The position numbers were made by a program, and so were the translations under genes. From Streptococcus cristatus (GTDB lineage Bacteria; Bacillota; Bacilli; Lactobacillales; Streptococcaceae), in contig NZ_RJPT01000008.1 in NCBI RefSeq assembly GCF_003943515.1, positions 29,419 through 93,418 of the forward strand: a stretch of DNA of 64,000 bases. The letters run 5' to 3'. Shown here in pieces: positions 7,059 to 16,899 of the stretch (position 1 is the first letter of the stretch; each line of letters opens with the position of its first letter). Below the pieces are notes generated by a model. That model was given only the letters and a program-made list of their open reading frames with translations. It ran no database searches and was not told where the DNA came from.

Positions 7059-10000
7059 CTATAAACTTTCTAAATCTTTTAACTTGACCGACACAATCTT
7101 GGAAACTCCTGACTCCTGCATGGTCACTCCATAGATGGAATCTGCCGCAGACATGGTTCCCTTGCGGTGGGTCACAACGATAAACTGGCTTTCTTTGTCA
7201 AAGCGGTTGAGATAATCTCCAAAGCGCTTAACATTGGCCTCATCCAGAGCCGCCTCAACTTCATCCAAGATGACAAAAGGAATGGTCTTGACGCGGATTA
7301 TGGAAAAGAGAAGGGCCAAGGCTGACAGGGCTTTTTCTCCACCACTCATGAGATTGAGGGATTGGATTTTCTTGCCTGGAGGCTGAACTGAAATCTCTAC
7401 TCCAGCTGTCAGCAGGTCGCCTTCTGTCAAGATGAGATCAGCTGAACCGCCGCCAAACATCTGGCTAAAGGTCAGCTTGAAACTTTCACGAATGGCTTCA
7501 AAGGTTGTTTGGAAACGTTCCTTGACTTCGTCATTCATCTCTTCAATGGTTTCCAAGAGGAGATTTTTAGCTGAGAGGACATCGTCCCGCTGACTATTGA
7601 GGAAATTCAGGCGGCTGCTAACTTCTTCAAACTGCTCTACTGCTTCCAGATTGACTGGTCCCAAAGCACGAATAGCCTTTTCTAAGTCTTTGACTTGAGC
7701 TTCTGCAGCTACAAGATTTTCCAAAGAACGCGCTCTTTGATCAGCCTCTTCAAAGCTGATCTGGTAATTATCCGTCAGATTGGTCAGCAGACGACGCAAG
7801 ACATCTGAAAATTTCTCTTTCTCAGCCTCTGCCTTGGCCTGACGGCGAATCAGACTCTCATTTTGCTGACGGGCTTGGTCTAAATGCCCTAGAATATCCT
7901 CAGACTGCCCCTCTAAGTCGTCCAGCTCAAATTTGAGTCGGATGAGGTTCTGATCCAAGTCTGTCTTTTTCTCTTGGGCAGTCTTAAGCTGCTCTTCCAA
8001 GACAGAAATATCTACCTTCTGGCTGACTGCTTCATCCTTTTGCTCTATTAGAAGCTGCAAAGTAACAACTTCCTTGTCCAAGGCAGCCTTCTCCTCTAGC
8101 AAACGTGACAAATCATTCTTCTCAAAGCGCTGGCTAGAAGTCAGCTCTGTGCTCTTCAATTTCAGTTCAGACAAGTTAGCCGATAGCTGATCGAAACGAT
8201 CTTGAACAGCGTTTTTATTCGACTTGACTTGCTCGATTTCAGCAGTAATGGCTGTTTTTGCAGCCTCGATAGCCGACAGCCGCTCTTCCATTTTTTTCTT
8301 TTCAGCCAGGCCTGCTGTTTCAGTCTGGCTAGCCAAATCTTGTTCCTGCAGTTGCTCCAGCTGACTGAGTTCCGCAACCCGCTCTGCAATCTGTTCGTGG
8401 GCTAGCTTGACTCTTTGCTCCGTCAAGCGAGCTTGCTCACCCTCAGACTTGATGGCTTCCAAGGCTTGTTTGGCCTCTGATAGCTGAGACTGCAAACTTT
8501 CGACTTGCTGCTCCTGAACTTTCAGCTTCTGAGACTGCTGCTCCATTTCTGCGAGCAGGCTGTCCAGTTCAGGCTTGATAAAGATTGTGTTATTATTGCG
8601 ATTAGCTCCTCCGGCATAAGAACCGCCTGTGCGCAGTTCCGTACCGTCCAGCGTTACGATTCTAACTTGGTAACGAACCTGACGGGCAGCTGCACGCGCA
8701 TGTTCAATGGTATCGAAGATAGCGATTGTTCCCAGCAGATTTTGGAAAATATTCTCCAAACCTGCCTCATAGGTCACCAGCTCTGAAGCCAAACCTAGGA
8801 AGCCAGGACTAGCCTCAATTCGAGATTGATTTTGCTCAGGAAGTTGACGAGCCTTGATGGTCGTCAGAGGCAGGAAAGTAGCCCGACCAGCCCGATTTTT
8901 CTTGAGAAAATCGATGGCTCTGGTCGCTGCTCCCTCGTCCTCAACGATGATATGCTGGCTGCTTGCCCCCAGCGCAATTTCTAAAGCAGTCTGGTACTGA
9001 GAATCGAAGCTTAATTTCTCGCTGACTGCCCCGACAATACCACCCAGACGATCAGCCTCCTGCAGGACGCTTTTCACTCCTGCATAAAAATTACTGTGAT
9101 TTTTAAGGATAGCTTCTAAACTGGCTGCACGGGCTTTTTTATTTTTCAAATCATCCAGCAGGGCAAACATGCTGGTTTGCTCATTTTGATAAGCAGTCGC
9201 CAACTTCTCGACCTGCCCCTGCTGCTCCTGATACTGATCTAGCAAGGCTCTGAGGGCAGTCTGAGCTTCTTCTAATTCCGCCTGTCGAGCCGCTTCTTCT
9301 GCCCGACCAGCTTTTAAATCAGCCTGCAGTTTGCTAAACTCTGCCTGTTTGCTGGCTGCTTGACTCCGCTCATTCTCCAGACGATTTTCTAGCGAGGTCA
9401 AGTCGTTGGACAAATCCGCTTCTTCTTGCATGAGCTTGACGTAACGATCCCGCAGATTTTCAATCAACTGGTCTGGGTCATCTGAAAAGTCCGCCAACTC
9501 TGCTTCCAACTGGCTCATGGCCTCTTGATTTTCTGTCAACTGGACTGCTAAATCAGCTAGATGAGCTTCCTTGGAGGAAATATCAGCTGTCAGCTGCTGG
9601 CTCTTTTCTCTCAACCCAGCCAAACGTTCTTCATTTTCTAAACGGCTGCTGGCCGCCTGACTAGATTCCAACTTAGCTAGGTCTATCTGGCGTTCCAAAT
9701 CACTGATCAAACGCGTCAGCTCCAAAAGACTGGCCTGATCATCAGACAGTTTTTGATTCACTTCCTGGCGTTTGACCTTAATCTCTTGGTTTTCACGCTC
9801 CAATTCGTCCCGTTTCGTATAATAAGCTGCTAGCTCCTGCTTGATACTCTCCAGATCAGCCTCTGCCGCCGTCAAATCACTTTTATTCGCCTTAATTTGA
9901 GCCACCAAGACATCTAGATAAAGTTCCTGACGCTCTTGATCCAGTTCTAAAAAGCGCTTGGCTGTCTCAGCCTGCTTTTCCAGTGGCTTGACTTGACTAT

Positions 10001-10595
10001 CCAGCTCGTAGATAATGTCTTCCAAGCGATCCAGATTGTCTTGAGTCTGCGCTAGCTTGCTCTCTGTTTCCTTGCGGCGGGTCTTGTATTTGAGCACTCC
10101 GGCAGCTTCTTCAAAGATAGCCCGACGCTCCTCCGGTTTGCTGTTAAAGATTTCCTCTACCTTCCCTTGGGAAATGATGGAGAAAGAATCCCGTCCTAGC
10201 CCTGTATCCATGAAAAGGTCATGAACATCGCGGAGACGGACCTTTTTACCATCAATCTTGTACTCGCTATCACCACTGCGATAGATATGGCGCTCGACGC
10301 GGATTTCCTTGCCTGCTTGCTTGATAAACTGGTCCTGATTATCCAAAACCACAATGACCGAAGCATAGTTAAGGGGCTTGCGGTTCTCCGTCCCTGCAAA
10401 GATGACATCGGGCATCTTGCCGCCCCGCAGACTCTTGACGCTCGACTCACCCAGAGCCCAGCGCAGGCTCTCTGTAATATTGGACTTGCCTGAGCCATTG
10501 GGACCAACAACTGCAGTCACCCCTTGGTCAAAAACCACCTTTGTCTTATCTGCAAATGACTTGAAGCCCTGAATTTCAATTTCCTTTAAAAACAT
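7059..10595 (-). CDS. smc: chromosome partition protein SMC
   Basis: 1178-residue structural-maintenance-of-chromosomes ATPase that, with ScpA/ScpB, compacts and resolves origins. Walker A GPNGSGKSN is at residues 31-39. A long coiled coil leads to a hinge near residues 510-650 (from GVKSVLQEADRLGGIVGAVS) and a second coil returns. The ABC signature LMSGGEKALSA and Walker B VILDEVEAALDEANV lie in the last 120 residues. Length and architecture are typical. Its ATG overlaps the rnc stop by one base (TAATG), indicating translational coupling. A terminator now closes the transcript downstream, where other streptococci have Cof-Cof-ftsY. Confidence 0.97.
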   Translation of the reverse strand: MFLKEIEIQGFKSFADKTKVVFDQGVTAVVGPNGSGKSNITESLRWALGESSVKSLRGGKMPDVIFAGTENRKPLNYASVIVVLDNQDQFIKQAGKEIRVERHIYRSGDSEYKIDGKKVRLRDVHDLFMDTGLGRDSFSIISQGKVEEIFNSKPEERRAIFEEAAGVLKYKTRRKETESKLAQTQDNLDRLEDIIYELDSQVKPLEKQAETAKRFLELDQERQELYLDVLVAQIKANKSDLTAAEADLESIKQELAAYYTKRDELERENQEIKVKRQEVNQKLSDDQASLLELTRLISDLERQIDLAKLESSQAASSRLENEERLAGLREKSQQLTADISSKEAHLADLAVQLTENQEAMSQLEAELADFSDDPDQLIENLRDRYVKLMQEEADLSNDLTSLENRLENERSQAASKQAEFSKLQADLKAGRAEEAARQAELEEAQTALRALLDQYQEQQGQVEKLATAYQNEQTSMFALLDDLKNKKARAASLEAILKNHSNFYAGVKSVLQEADRLGGIVGAVSEKLSFDSQYQTALEIALGASSQHIIVEDEGAATRAIDFLKKNRAGRATFLPLTTIKARQLPEQNQSRIEASPGFLGLASELVTYEAGLENIFQNLLGTIAIFDTIEHARAAARQVRYQVRIVTLDGTELRTGGSYAGGANRNNNTIFIKPELDSLLAEMEQQSQKLKVQEQQVESLQSQLSEAKQALEAIKSEGEQARLTEQRVKLAHEQIAERVAELSQLEQLQEQDLASQTETAGLAEKKKMEERLSAIEAAKTAITAEIEQVKSNKNAVQDRFDQLSANLSELKLKSTELTSSQRFEKNDLSRLLEEKAALDKEVVTLQLLIEQKDEAVSQKVDISVLEEQLKTAQEKKTDLDQNLIRLKFELDDLEGQSEDILGHLDQARQQNESLIRRQAKAEAEKEKFSDVLRRLLTNLTDNYQISFEEADQRARSLENLVAAEAQVKDLEKAIRALGPVNLEAVEQFEEVSSRLNFLNSQRDDVLSAKNLLLETIEEMNDEVKERFQTTFEAIRESFKLTFSQMFGGGSADLILTEGDLLTAGVEISVQPPGKKIQSLNLMSGGEKALSALALLFSIIRVKTIPFVILDEVEAALDEANVKRFGDYLNRFDKESQFIVVTHRKGTMSAADSIYGVTMQESGVSKIVSVKLKDLESL

Positions 10596-11284
10596 TAGTG
10601 ACTTTCCTTTTCAAATGCATCCTTGGCAGCTTCCTGCTCAGCCAGTTTCTTAGAACGGCCTTGTCCCTGACCCGCTTTTTGACCATTGATCAACACAGCC
10701 ACAGCAAAGTTCTTAGCATGAGCTGGCCCCGTCTCATCTGTAACCTGATAGATAATCTCCACATCGCCATTAACCTGCAGAAGTTCCTGCAACTTGGTCT
10801 TATAGTCAGTCACCTGCTCAAAGTCTCCCGCTTCCACCTTGGGAATCATGACTTGATAAATAAAGTCCTTGACAGTCTCCACATCCTTATCCAAAAGAAG
10901 GGCACCCAAAAAGGCCTCAAATAAGTCACCCAGAATGGTATCGCGATTACGACCTCCTGACTTTTCCTCACCGCGACCTAGCTTGATAAACTGATCAAAC
11001 TGACAGTCCCGCGCAAAGCCAGCCAAACTCTCCTCCCGAACAATCATGGAGCGTAGTTTTGACAAGTCTCCTTCTGGTTTTTTGGGGTATTTTTTATATA
11101 AATACTCAGAAATAATCAGCTGCAGAACAGCGTCTCCTAAAAATTCCAGGCGTTCATTGTGTGAAATTTTTAAGAGGCGGTGCTCATTGGCATAGCTGGT
11201 GTGAGTAAAAGCGGTCTCTAGCAGACTACTGTCTTCAAACACCAGTCCAAACTGCTCCAGCAGTGAATCTTTTAATTGTTCCAT
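10595..11284 (-). CDS. rnc: ribonuclease III
   Basis: 229-residue double-strand-specific endoribonuclease that processes rRNA precursors and structured mRNAs. The signature [12 protein letters not shown] is at residues 43-54. The second acidic cluster lies in [14 protein letters not shown], and a dsRNA-binding domain occupies about residues 155-226. It is first in the rnc-smc operon, expressed from an extended -10 promoter about 84 nt upstream that directly abuts the terminator of the DUF454 gene. Confidence 0.97.
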   Translation of the reverse strand: MEQLKDSLLEQFGLVFEDSSLLETAFTHTSYANEHRLLKISHNERLEFLGDAVLQLIISEYLYKKYPKKPEGDLSKLRSMIVREESLAGFARDCQFDQFIKLGRGEEKSGGRNRDTILGDLFEAFLGALLLDKDVETVKDFIYQVMIPKVEAGDFEQVTDYKTKLQELLQVNGDVEIIYQVTDETGPAHAKNFAVAVLINGQKAGQGQGRSKKLAEQEAAKDAFEKESH

Positions 11285-11367
11285 AGTTTCTTTTTCATGC
11301 TAGGCCAAGGCAGAGCATGAGTCCAATCCATCCTTTCTAAAATGATGTTCTTTGTGAACTATCTACC

Positions 11368-11373
11368 ATTATA
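11368..11373 (-). promoter_or_regulatory. rnc extended -10 promoter
   Basis: Minus-strand TTTGGTATAATGG: TATAAT with TG one base upstream. It is embedded in the T-tract of the preceding terminator. Confidence 0.6.
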
Positions 11374-11374
11374 C

Positions 11375-11404
11375 CAAAAAACAAGTGCCAACGCACTTGT
11401 TTAC
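11375..11404 (-). terminator. terminator of the DUF454 gene
   Basis: AACAAGTGC/GCACTTGTT with a four-base loop, then TTTTTT on the minus strand. Confidence 0.85.
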
Positions 11405-11432
11405 TTGTCTTCTTAGCCTAATTCCCAGCCTA

Positions 11433-11789
11433 TTACTTATCTGGGATGACCTTGAAAAGGTAATAAGTAATAAAGATTGTCAGGGCGAACAAGAAAATTT
11501 TCACCCAAATTATTGGAGCTAACGCAATAGAAATTCCCATCAAGATATAGATGGATACGATAATCTTTTTCTTGCGCTCTTTTGCAATCGAGCCAGTCTC
11601 CCGAAAATCTGCGACATAGATTTGATACATTTTGGTGTGATAAAGCCAATTCTCAATCCGCTTGGAGCTACGTGAAAAGCAAGCTATAGACAAAAGCAAA
11701 AATGGGGCCGTCGGCAAGATAGGCAAAAACATTCCTATCACTCCTAAGGCCAAAGATAGGCAGGCAATCACAAAATAAATCAGGCGCAT
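11433..11789 (-). CDS. YbaN family (DUF454) inner-membrane protein
   Basis: 118 residues with the DUF454 N-terminal signature LGVIGMFLPILPTAPFLLL and a conserved FSRSSKRIENWL loop. Three to four hydrophobic segments are predicted (about residues 3-20, 20-38, 75-92, 94-112). Family function is unknown. A GAGGGA site precedes the ATG. The gene stands alone between two terminator-like structures. Confidence 0.82.
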   Translation of the reverse strand: MRLIYFVIACLSLALGVIGMFLPILPTAPFLLLSIACFSRSSKRIENWLYHTKMYQIYVADFRETGSIAKERKKKIIVSIYILMGISIALAPIIWVKIFLFALTIFITYYLFKVIPDK

Positions 11790-11923
11790 TTAGTTCCCTC
11801 ACATACATTTTCATAGTCGTTCGTCATTTTCGTTCTTTTTCGTCCTTTCTAGTATAAAAAACAGGCTAAAAAACATAGAACTAGTTTCCCATAAAAAGCA
11901 ATCCTTGTCAATCCTAAAAAGAG

Positions 11924-12098
11924 AGTGGGACAGAAATCGGTAATTCGTTAGAATTCGATTTCGTCGTCCCACCTCCGCACAGTTGAGTAGGGCTGTAAAA
12001 GCTGATGAAATCAGCGTAATAGAGCTCACTCAACCACTGCGTCCTGCTCGACAATCCAAAGACAATTGAGAGGCTAGGACTTTTGTCCCAGCCTCTTT
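11924..12098. repeat. structured intergenic repeat element with nested palindromes
   Basis: About 175 bp between vicX and the DUF454 gene. It has ordered inverted repeats: GTGGGAC/GTCCCAC (11926-11932 with 11966-11972), GTTGAGT/ACTCAAC (11982-11988 with 12028-12034) enclosing the perfect hairpin GCTGAT-GAA-ATCAGC (12001-12015), and GAGGCTAGGAC/GTCCCAGCCTC (about 12070-12096). I recall very similar text repeated in mitis/sanguinis-group genomes. The right-hand hairpin may end vicX transcription. A short open frame across it is not a gene. Confidence 0.72.
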
Positions 12099-12113
12099 CT
12101 GAGCGACTGACGA

Positions 12114-12914
12114 TTAGATAGTTACCAAAGGCGTTGCAGTATCAGGAGAAGTATCAAAGACTTGGAAATCATGACCCACTGGCAAGTCAGCTTGAGCCAG
12201 TTGGTTGACCATGGTCATATGAGCCAGCTCCTTGATATTATTTTCCTTGCTCAGATGCCCCAGATAGATGCGCTTAGTACGATTGCCAAGGGTACGAATC
12301 ATAGTTTCCGCACCGTCTTCGTTGGATAAATGCCCCAAGTCAGACAAGATGCGCTGCTTCAGACTCCACGGATAAGCACCGCTTCGGAGAATCTCGATAT
12401 CATGATTACTCTCAATCAAATAAGCATCTGCATTCTCAATCACTCCTGCCATGCGGTCACTGACATAGCCCGTATCCGTCAGCATGACAAAGCTCTTTCC
12501 ATCCTTCATAAAGCGATAAAACTGGGGAGCAGCTGCATCGTGGCTCACTCCAAAACTTTCGATATCGAGGTCACCGAAGGTCTTCATCTTACCCATTTCA
12601 AAGATATGCTTCTGACTGGCATCCAGCTTGCCCAAGTCATTTTCCATCGCTCGCCAGGTTGCTTCGTTGGCATAAATATCTAGATTGTACTTACGCGCCA
12701 AAACCCCTACACCATGGATGTGATCCTTGTGCTCATGGGTGACCAAAATAGCATCTAAGTCCTCTGGTTTGCGGTCAATTTCACTCAAAAGGCTCGTAAT
12801 TTTTTTCCCTGATAGACCAGCATCGACAAGTAGGCGTTTTTGGTCTGTTTCCAGATAAAAGCAATTGCCACTTGAGCCTGATGCTAGAATACTATATTGA
12901 AATCCCTTAGTCAT
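12114..12914 (-). CDS. vicX: VicX/WalJ metallo-beta-lactamase-fold hydrolase
   Basis: 266-residue MBL-fold protein with the THEHKDHIHG metal-binding motif near residues 58-67, an ASGSSGN start-region motif, and later ligands in DTGYVS, ESNHD and GHLS. VicX (YycJ/WalJ) is encoded with the VicRK two-component system in streptococci; it affects growth and wall or competence phenotypes through an unclear reaction. I chose the ATG at 12914 ([15 protein letters not shown]) over the in-frame GTG at 12920. It overlaps the end of vicK, so translation is coupled. Confidence 0.93.
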   Translation of the reverse strand: MTKGFQYSILASGSSGNCFYLETDQKRLLVDAGLSGKKITSLLSEIDRKPEDLDAILVTHEHKDHIHGVGVLARKYNLDIYANEATWRAMENDLGKLDASQKHIFEMGKMKTFGDLDIESFGVSHDAAAPQFYRFMKDGKSFVMLTDTGYVSDRMAGVIENADAYLIESNHDIEILRSGAYPWSLKQRILSDLGHLSNEDGAETMIRTLGNRTKRIYLGHLSKENNIKELAHMTMVNQLAQADLPVGHDFQVFDTSPDTATPLVTI

Positions 12915-14271
12915 GTTCACTTTCTACATTCTCTTCATTTTCCCAGTCATCTACACGGACAGCATCGTTATCATATGGAAGAACAATGGTAAAGGTAGAG
13001 CCTTTGCCATATTCACTCTTGGCCCAGATAAAGCCATGATGCTGCTTGATAATTTCTTTAGCGATAGCCAGACCCAAGCCCGTTCCTCCCTGGGCTCGAC
13101 TGCGGGCCTTATCCACCCGATAGAAACGATCAAAAATCTTTGGCAGGTCCTGTTTGGGAATACCCAGACCTTCATCGGAAATCGAGAGAATCAGCTGAAC
13201 ATCTGTTGTCCTCACAGAAACCGTAATCGTCCCACCATCAGGTGAATACTTGATGGCATTGTTCATGATATTATCAATAACCTGAGTCATCTTATCCGTA
13301 TCAATCTCTACCCAAATCGGCGTAATTGAATAATCCCTGATAATCTCATATTTTTTGGTCTCATCCTGATTTTTTATCTTATCAAAACGGTTGAGGATAT
13401 AGGTGATAAAGGCTGTAAAATTAGTCAGCTCGACATCCAGATGGCTGGTATCATTATCAATCCGCGACAGGCTGAGCAAGTCCGTCACCATCCGCATCAT
13501 CCGATTGGTCTCGGTCAGCGAGACCTTGACAAAGTCTGGTGCAACAGGCTCTGACAGGGCTCCATCATCCAAGGCTTCCAGATAAGATTTTACACTGGTC
13601 AGAGGCGTCCGCAATTCATGGCTAACATTGGAAACGAAAAGTCGGCGCTCCCGCTCTTCCTTGTCCTGCTCCGTCGTATCATGCAACACTGCTACCAGAC
13701 CAGATATAAAACCTGACTCCCGTCTAATCAAGGCAAACCGAACCCGCAGGCTTACGTATTCGCCGTTTTCGTCTTGAGAATCAATGGTCAATTCTGGAAC
13801 ATTGGTAATCAATTCGCGCAAATCGTACTCATCAGCAATATCCAGCAAATCCAAAATACTAGTATTAAGCACATCATCACGTTTGACACCCAATTGCTTG
13901 GTTGCCATGTCATTGATGGTAATAATCTGCCCTCGACGATTGGTCGCAAGCACACCATCCGTCATATAAGACAAGATGCTGGATAGACGCTTGGTCTCTT
14001 GCTCCAAATTTTCATGCGTCAGGCGAATCACTTCAGAAAGATCATTGATGGAATTGGTCATGTCCGTGATTTCAGGACTGCCCTGCATATCTAAAACTTC
14101 TGAATAATCTCCTGCGATCAATCCCTTGATCTTTTGATTTAACTGCACCAGCTTTTGAGTATCTCGTCGATTTTCCAGAAGTAAAAGAGCTACAACGATA
14201 ATAAAACCGACAACGATCAGTGAAAAGACAAAGTCAGGAGAAAGAACAAATTCTTTTAGCGTTTCAATCAT
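12907..14271 (-). CDS. vicK: sensor histidine kinase VicK/WalK
   Basis: 454-residue sensor kinase of the essential wall-homeostasis system. One membrane helix at residues 14-32 follows a very short outside segment, the streptococcal form lacking the large extracellular loop of Bacillus WalK. HAMP (about 33-90), PAS (about 95-205), HisKA with SHELRTP (His218), and HATPase with [18 protein letters not shown] and [12 protein letters not shown] follow. It overlaps vicR by 8 bp and vicX by 8 bp, forming one operon. VicK phosphorylates VicR and can act as its phosphatase. Confidence 0.96.
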   Translation of the reverse strand: MIETLKEFVLSPDFVFSLIVVGFIIVVALLLLENRRDTQKLVQLNQKIKGLIAGDYSEVLDMQGSPEITDMTNSINDLSEVIRLTHENLEQETKRLSSILSYMTDGVLATNRRGQIITINDMATKQLGVKRDDVLNTSILDLLDIADEYDLRELITNVPELTIDSQDENGEYVSLRVRFALIRRESGFISGLVAVLHDTTEQDKEERERRLFVSNVSHELRTPLTSVKSYLEALDDGALSEPVAPDFVKVSLTETNRMMRMVTDLLSLSRIDNDTSHLDVELTNFTAFITYILNRFDKIKNQDETKKYEIIRDYSITPIWVEIDTDKMTQVIDNIMNNAIKYSPDGGTITVSVRTTDVQLILSISDEGLGIPKQDLPKIFDRFYRVDKARSRAQGGTGLGLAIAKEIIKQHHGFIWAKSEYGKGSTFTIVLPYDNDAVRVDDWENEENVESEHD

Positions 14272-14965
14272 TATTTCTTATGTAATAACCGACACCGCGG
14301 CGAGTCAGGATATACTCCGGACGGCTTGGAGTATCTTCGATTTTTTCGCGCAGACGACGAATGGTCACATCGACTGTCCGCACATCTCCAAAGTAATCAT
14401 AGCCCCAGACGGTTTCCAGCAAGTGCTCACGCGTCATAACCTGACCAACATGAGTAGCCAAATGGTGCAAGAGTTCAAATTCACGATGGGTTAATTCCAA
14501 TTCTTTCCCATGTTTTTTCACCACAAAAGCATCTGGAAGAATCTGCAAATCCCCAATAAACAGTTCCTTTGGACTGCTCTCGTCTACATGACTATCTGGG
14601 ATTAGTTCAGAACGGCGCAACAAGGCCTTGACCCGAGCCAGTAATTCACGATTTGAAAAGGGCTTGGTCACATAGTCATCGGCACCGATCTCCAGACCGA
14701 TTACCTTATCAAATTCGCTATCTTTGGCCGAAAGTACAATAATCGGCACATTGCTGGTCTTGCGGATGGTCCGAGCAACATCCAGTCCATCCACTTCTGG
14801 CAACATCAAATCCAGAATCAAGATATCCGGCTGCTCTGCTTCAAACATTTCTAGAGCTTCCTTACCATCAAAGGCTGTCAATACTTCATAGCCTTCCTTA
14901 GCCATGTTAAACTTTATAATGTCCGAGATTGGCTTCTCGTCATCTACAACTAATATTTTTTTCAT
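14264..14965 (-). CDS. vicR: response regulator VicR/WalR
   Basis: 233-residue OmpR/PhoB-type regulator. The acidic pocket DDE is at residues 8-10, the phosphoacceptor is Asp52 in [10 protein letters not shown], and the conserved Lys lies in [14 protein letters not shown] winged-helix DNA-binding domain follows from about residue 130. It controls peptidoglycan hydrolase and surface-protein genes through TGTWAH-N5-TGTWAH boxes; one such box is at 25280-25296 in this window. First gene of vicRKX, with AAGGT before the ATG and a promoter about 80 nt upstream. Confidence 0.97.
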   Translation of the reverse strand: MKKILVVDDEKPISDIIKFNMAKEGYEVLTAFDGKEALEMFEAEQPDILILDLMLPEVDGLDVARTIRKTSNVPIIVLSAKDSEFDKVIGLEIGADDYVTKPFSNRELLARVKALLRRSELIPDSHVDESSPKELFIGDLQILPDAFVVKKHGKELELTHREFELLHHLATHVGQVMTREHLLETVWGYDYFGDVRTVDVTIRRLREKIEDTPSRPEYILTRRGVGYYIRNND

Positions 14966-15044
14966 TTTTTACCTTCATATCTATACAATTTTTAAGCTTA
15001 GACATCTATTGTTTTTGTACTTGTCCTACTGCTCCATAAGCACT

Positions 15045-15052
15045 ATTATATC
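15045..15052 (-). promoter_or_regulatory. vicRKX extended -10 promoter
   Basis: Minus-strand TTTGATATAAT has a perfect TATAAT with TG one base upstream and no good -35. The rest of the 258-bp vicR-pepQ gap is AT-rich and shows no other motif I can support. Confidence 0.55.
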
Positions 15053-15223
15053 AAATTTTCCTTAAAAAATACTATTTTCACACACTATATTCCAACATTC
15101 TTGTAAAAATTTCACCCTATCTTTCTCTCAAAAATTTCAGCCAAGGATGAGGAATCCTCGCTAAAATCCTTGATTTTTTTCACTTTTTCTGCAAAAATAG
15201 AGGCATAGAAAGAAGGTTGAACT

Positions 15224-16306
15224 ATGACAAAAATCAATCAAATCATCACTTATCTTGAAAATGAAAAACAGGATGTAGCTGTAATCTCTGATCCTGTAAC
15301 CATTCATTACCTAACAGGCTTTTACAGCGATCCACATGAACGCCAGATGTTCCTATTCGTCTACACTGACCATGAGCCACTTCTTTTCGTACCAGCACTG
15401 GAGGTTGAGCGTGCTTCCTCTACCGTAGATTTTCAGGTTGTGGGCTATGTCGATTCTGAAAACCCTTGGGAAAAGATCAAGGCTTCCCTACCATCTCAAA
15501 CCTTCAAGCAAGTAGCGGTCGAGTTTGACAATCTGATTTTAACCAAGTACCACGGCCTGCGTACCGTTTTTGATGGGGCTGAATTTGTCAATTTGACTTC
15601 TTACATCAACCGCTTGCGCTTGATCAAGTCAGCCGATGAAATCCAGAAAATGCTGGTAGCTGGCCAATACGCTGACAAGGCTGTCAATATCGGTTTTGAC
15701 AATATTTCACTAGAAAATACTGAAACAGACATCATCGCTCAAATCGACTTCGCCATCAAGCGAGAAGGCTACGAAATGAGCTTTGAAACTATGGTTCTGA
15801 CAGGCAATAACGCAGCCAATCCGCACGGCATTCCCGGAGCCAATAAAATCGAAAACAATGCCCTTCTTCTCTTTGACCTTGGCTGCATGGTCAATGGCTA
15901 TGCCAGCGATATGACACGGACCGTTGCTGTCGGCCAGCCGGACCAGTTCAAAAAAGATATCTACTATCTGACATTGGAAGCCCAACAAGCTGCACTTGAT
16001 TTTATCAAACCAGGCGTCACAGCTCATGAAGTAGACCGCGCAGCTCGTGAGGTCATCGAAAAAGCTGGTTATGGCGAGTATTTCAACCACCGCCTTGGAC
16101 ACGGTATCGGTATGGATGTCCACGAATTTCCATCTATCATGGAAGGCAACGACATGGTCATCGAGGAAGGCATGTGCTTCTCTGTCGAGCCCGGCATTTA
16201 CATTCCTGGCAAGGTTGGTGTCCGCATTGAGGACTGCGGCTATGTTACAAAGAATGGCTTTGAACTTTTCACTGAGACTAGCAAGGACTTGTTGTATTTT
16301 GATTAG
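15224..16306 (+). CDS. pepQ: Xaa-Pro dipeptidase, M24 family
   Basis: 360-residue cytoplasmic metallopeptidase of the PepQ/PepP group, cleaving peptides with proline at the second position in amino-acid recovery. After an N-terminal creatinase-like domain (to about residue 125), the pita-bread catalytic domain shows the five metal ligands: the two Asp of LFDLGCMVNGYASDMTRT, His of HRLGHGIGMDVHE, and Glu of SVEPGIYIPG and RIEDCG. AAGAAGG precedes the ATG. It is transcribed away from vicR and ends at a strong terminator. Confidence 0.92.
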   Translation: MTKINQIITYLENEKQDVAVISDPVTIHYLTGFYSDPHERQMFLFVYTDHEPLLFVPALEVERASSTVDFQVVGYVDSENPWEKIKASLPSQTFKQVAVEFDNLILTKYHGLRTVFDGAEFVNLTSYINRLRLIKSADEIQKMLVAGQYADKAVNIGFDNISLENTETDIIAQIDFAIKREGYEMSFETMVLTGNNAANPHGIPGANKIENNALLLFDLGCMVNGYASDMTRTVAVGQPDQFKKDIYYLTLEAQQAALDFIKPGVTAHEVDRAAREVIEKAGYGEYFNHRLGHGIGMDVHEFPSIMEGNDMVIEEGMCFSVEPGIYIPGKVGVRIEDCGYVTKNGFELFTETSKDLLYFD

Positions 16307-16312
16307 AATAAC

Positions 16313-16339
16313 AGAAAAGCACCGTTCGGTGCTTTTTTA
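16313..16339 (+). terminator. terminator of pepQ, probably shared with ogt
   Basis: AAAAGCACCG-TT-CGGTGCTTTT followed by TTAG. The symmetric stem with A- and T-tracts could work in both directions between the convergent pepQ and ogt genes. Confidence 0.85.
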
Positions 16340-16357
16340 GCTTATCGATAGTTTTAT

Positions 16358-16864
16358 TTATCCTGTTGTCTTCTCCCCAGCCTCCAACTCCAGTAGAAAG
16401 GCTTTTTTATCAAGGCCGCCGGCATAGCCGGTCAACTTGCCATCGCTTCCGACAATCCTATGACAGGGAATCAGAAGGGAAATGGGATTATGACCGATGG
16501 CACCACCGACTGCTCTAGCAGAGCCAATCTTACCGTACTCAGCTTGTAATTCTCGTAGAATATCTGAATAGGTAGCCGTTTGTCCATAGGGAATCTTCTG
16601 CAGCACTGTCAGAACCTTGCTTCTAAACTCAGTAACTTGGGGTGCCAATGGAATTTCATCAGTTGCAGGATTTTCTCCCTTAAAATAAGCGTCCAACCAA
16701 TCAGAGACGCGTCGGCTGACTTCTGTCTCTCCCTGTTGCGCTTGCTCCAGATCATAGCCTGCCCCAAAATATTTCTGATTCTCCAGCCAAAGTCCCAACA
16801 AGGCATTTGCGTCTGTCAAGATAAGAATCCGGCCAATCGGTGATGCATAATAAGTCTTGTACAT
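16358..16864 (-). CDS. ogt: methylated-DNA-protein-cysteine S-methyltransferase
   Basis: 169-residue suicide DNA-repair protein that transfers alkyl groups from O6-alkylguanine or O4-alkylthymine to its own Cys134 in LIPCHRIVG. The helix-turn-helix region GSARAVGGAIGHNP precedes it. An N-terminal Ada-like ribonuclease-H-fold domain covers residues 1-80. I chose the ATG at 16864 (MYKTYYASPIG), which has AGAAAG upstream; an in-frame start at 16918 would add 18 Lys/Arg-rich residues not seen in the family. It overlaps none of its neighbours and follows the VOC gene by 35 bp. Confidence 0.92.
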   Translation of the reverse strand: MYKTYYASPIGRILILTDANALLGLWLENQKYFGAGYDLEQAQQGETEVSRRVSDWLDAYFKGENPATDEIPLAPQVTEFRSKVLTVLQKIPYGQTATYSDILRELQAEYGKIGSARAVGGAIGHNPISLLIPCHRIVGSDGKLTGYAGGLDKKAFLLELEAGEKTTG

Positions 16865-16899
16865 ATTTTTTCTTTCTTTTAGCTTTTTGATATGCCTTA

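Noticed and set aside
11811..12029. Open frame of 72 codons on the minus strand between the DUF454 gene and vicX
   Set aside because: It runs through the palindromic repeat, has no ribosome binding site and no protein-like conservation that I recognise.
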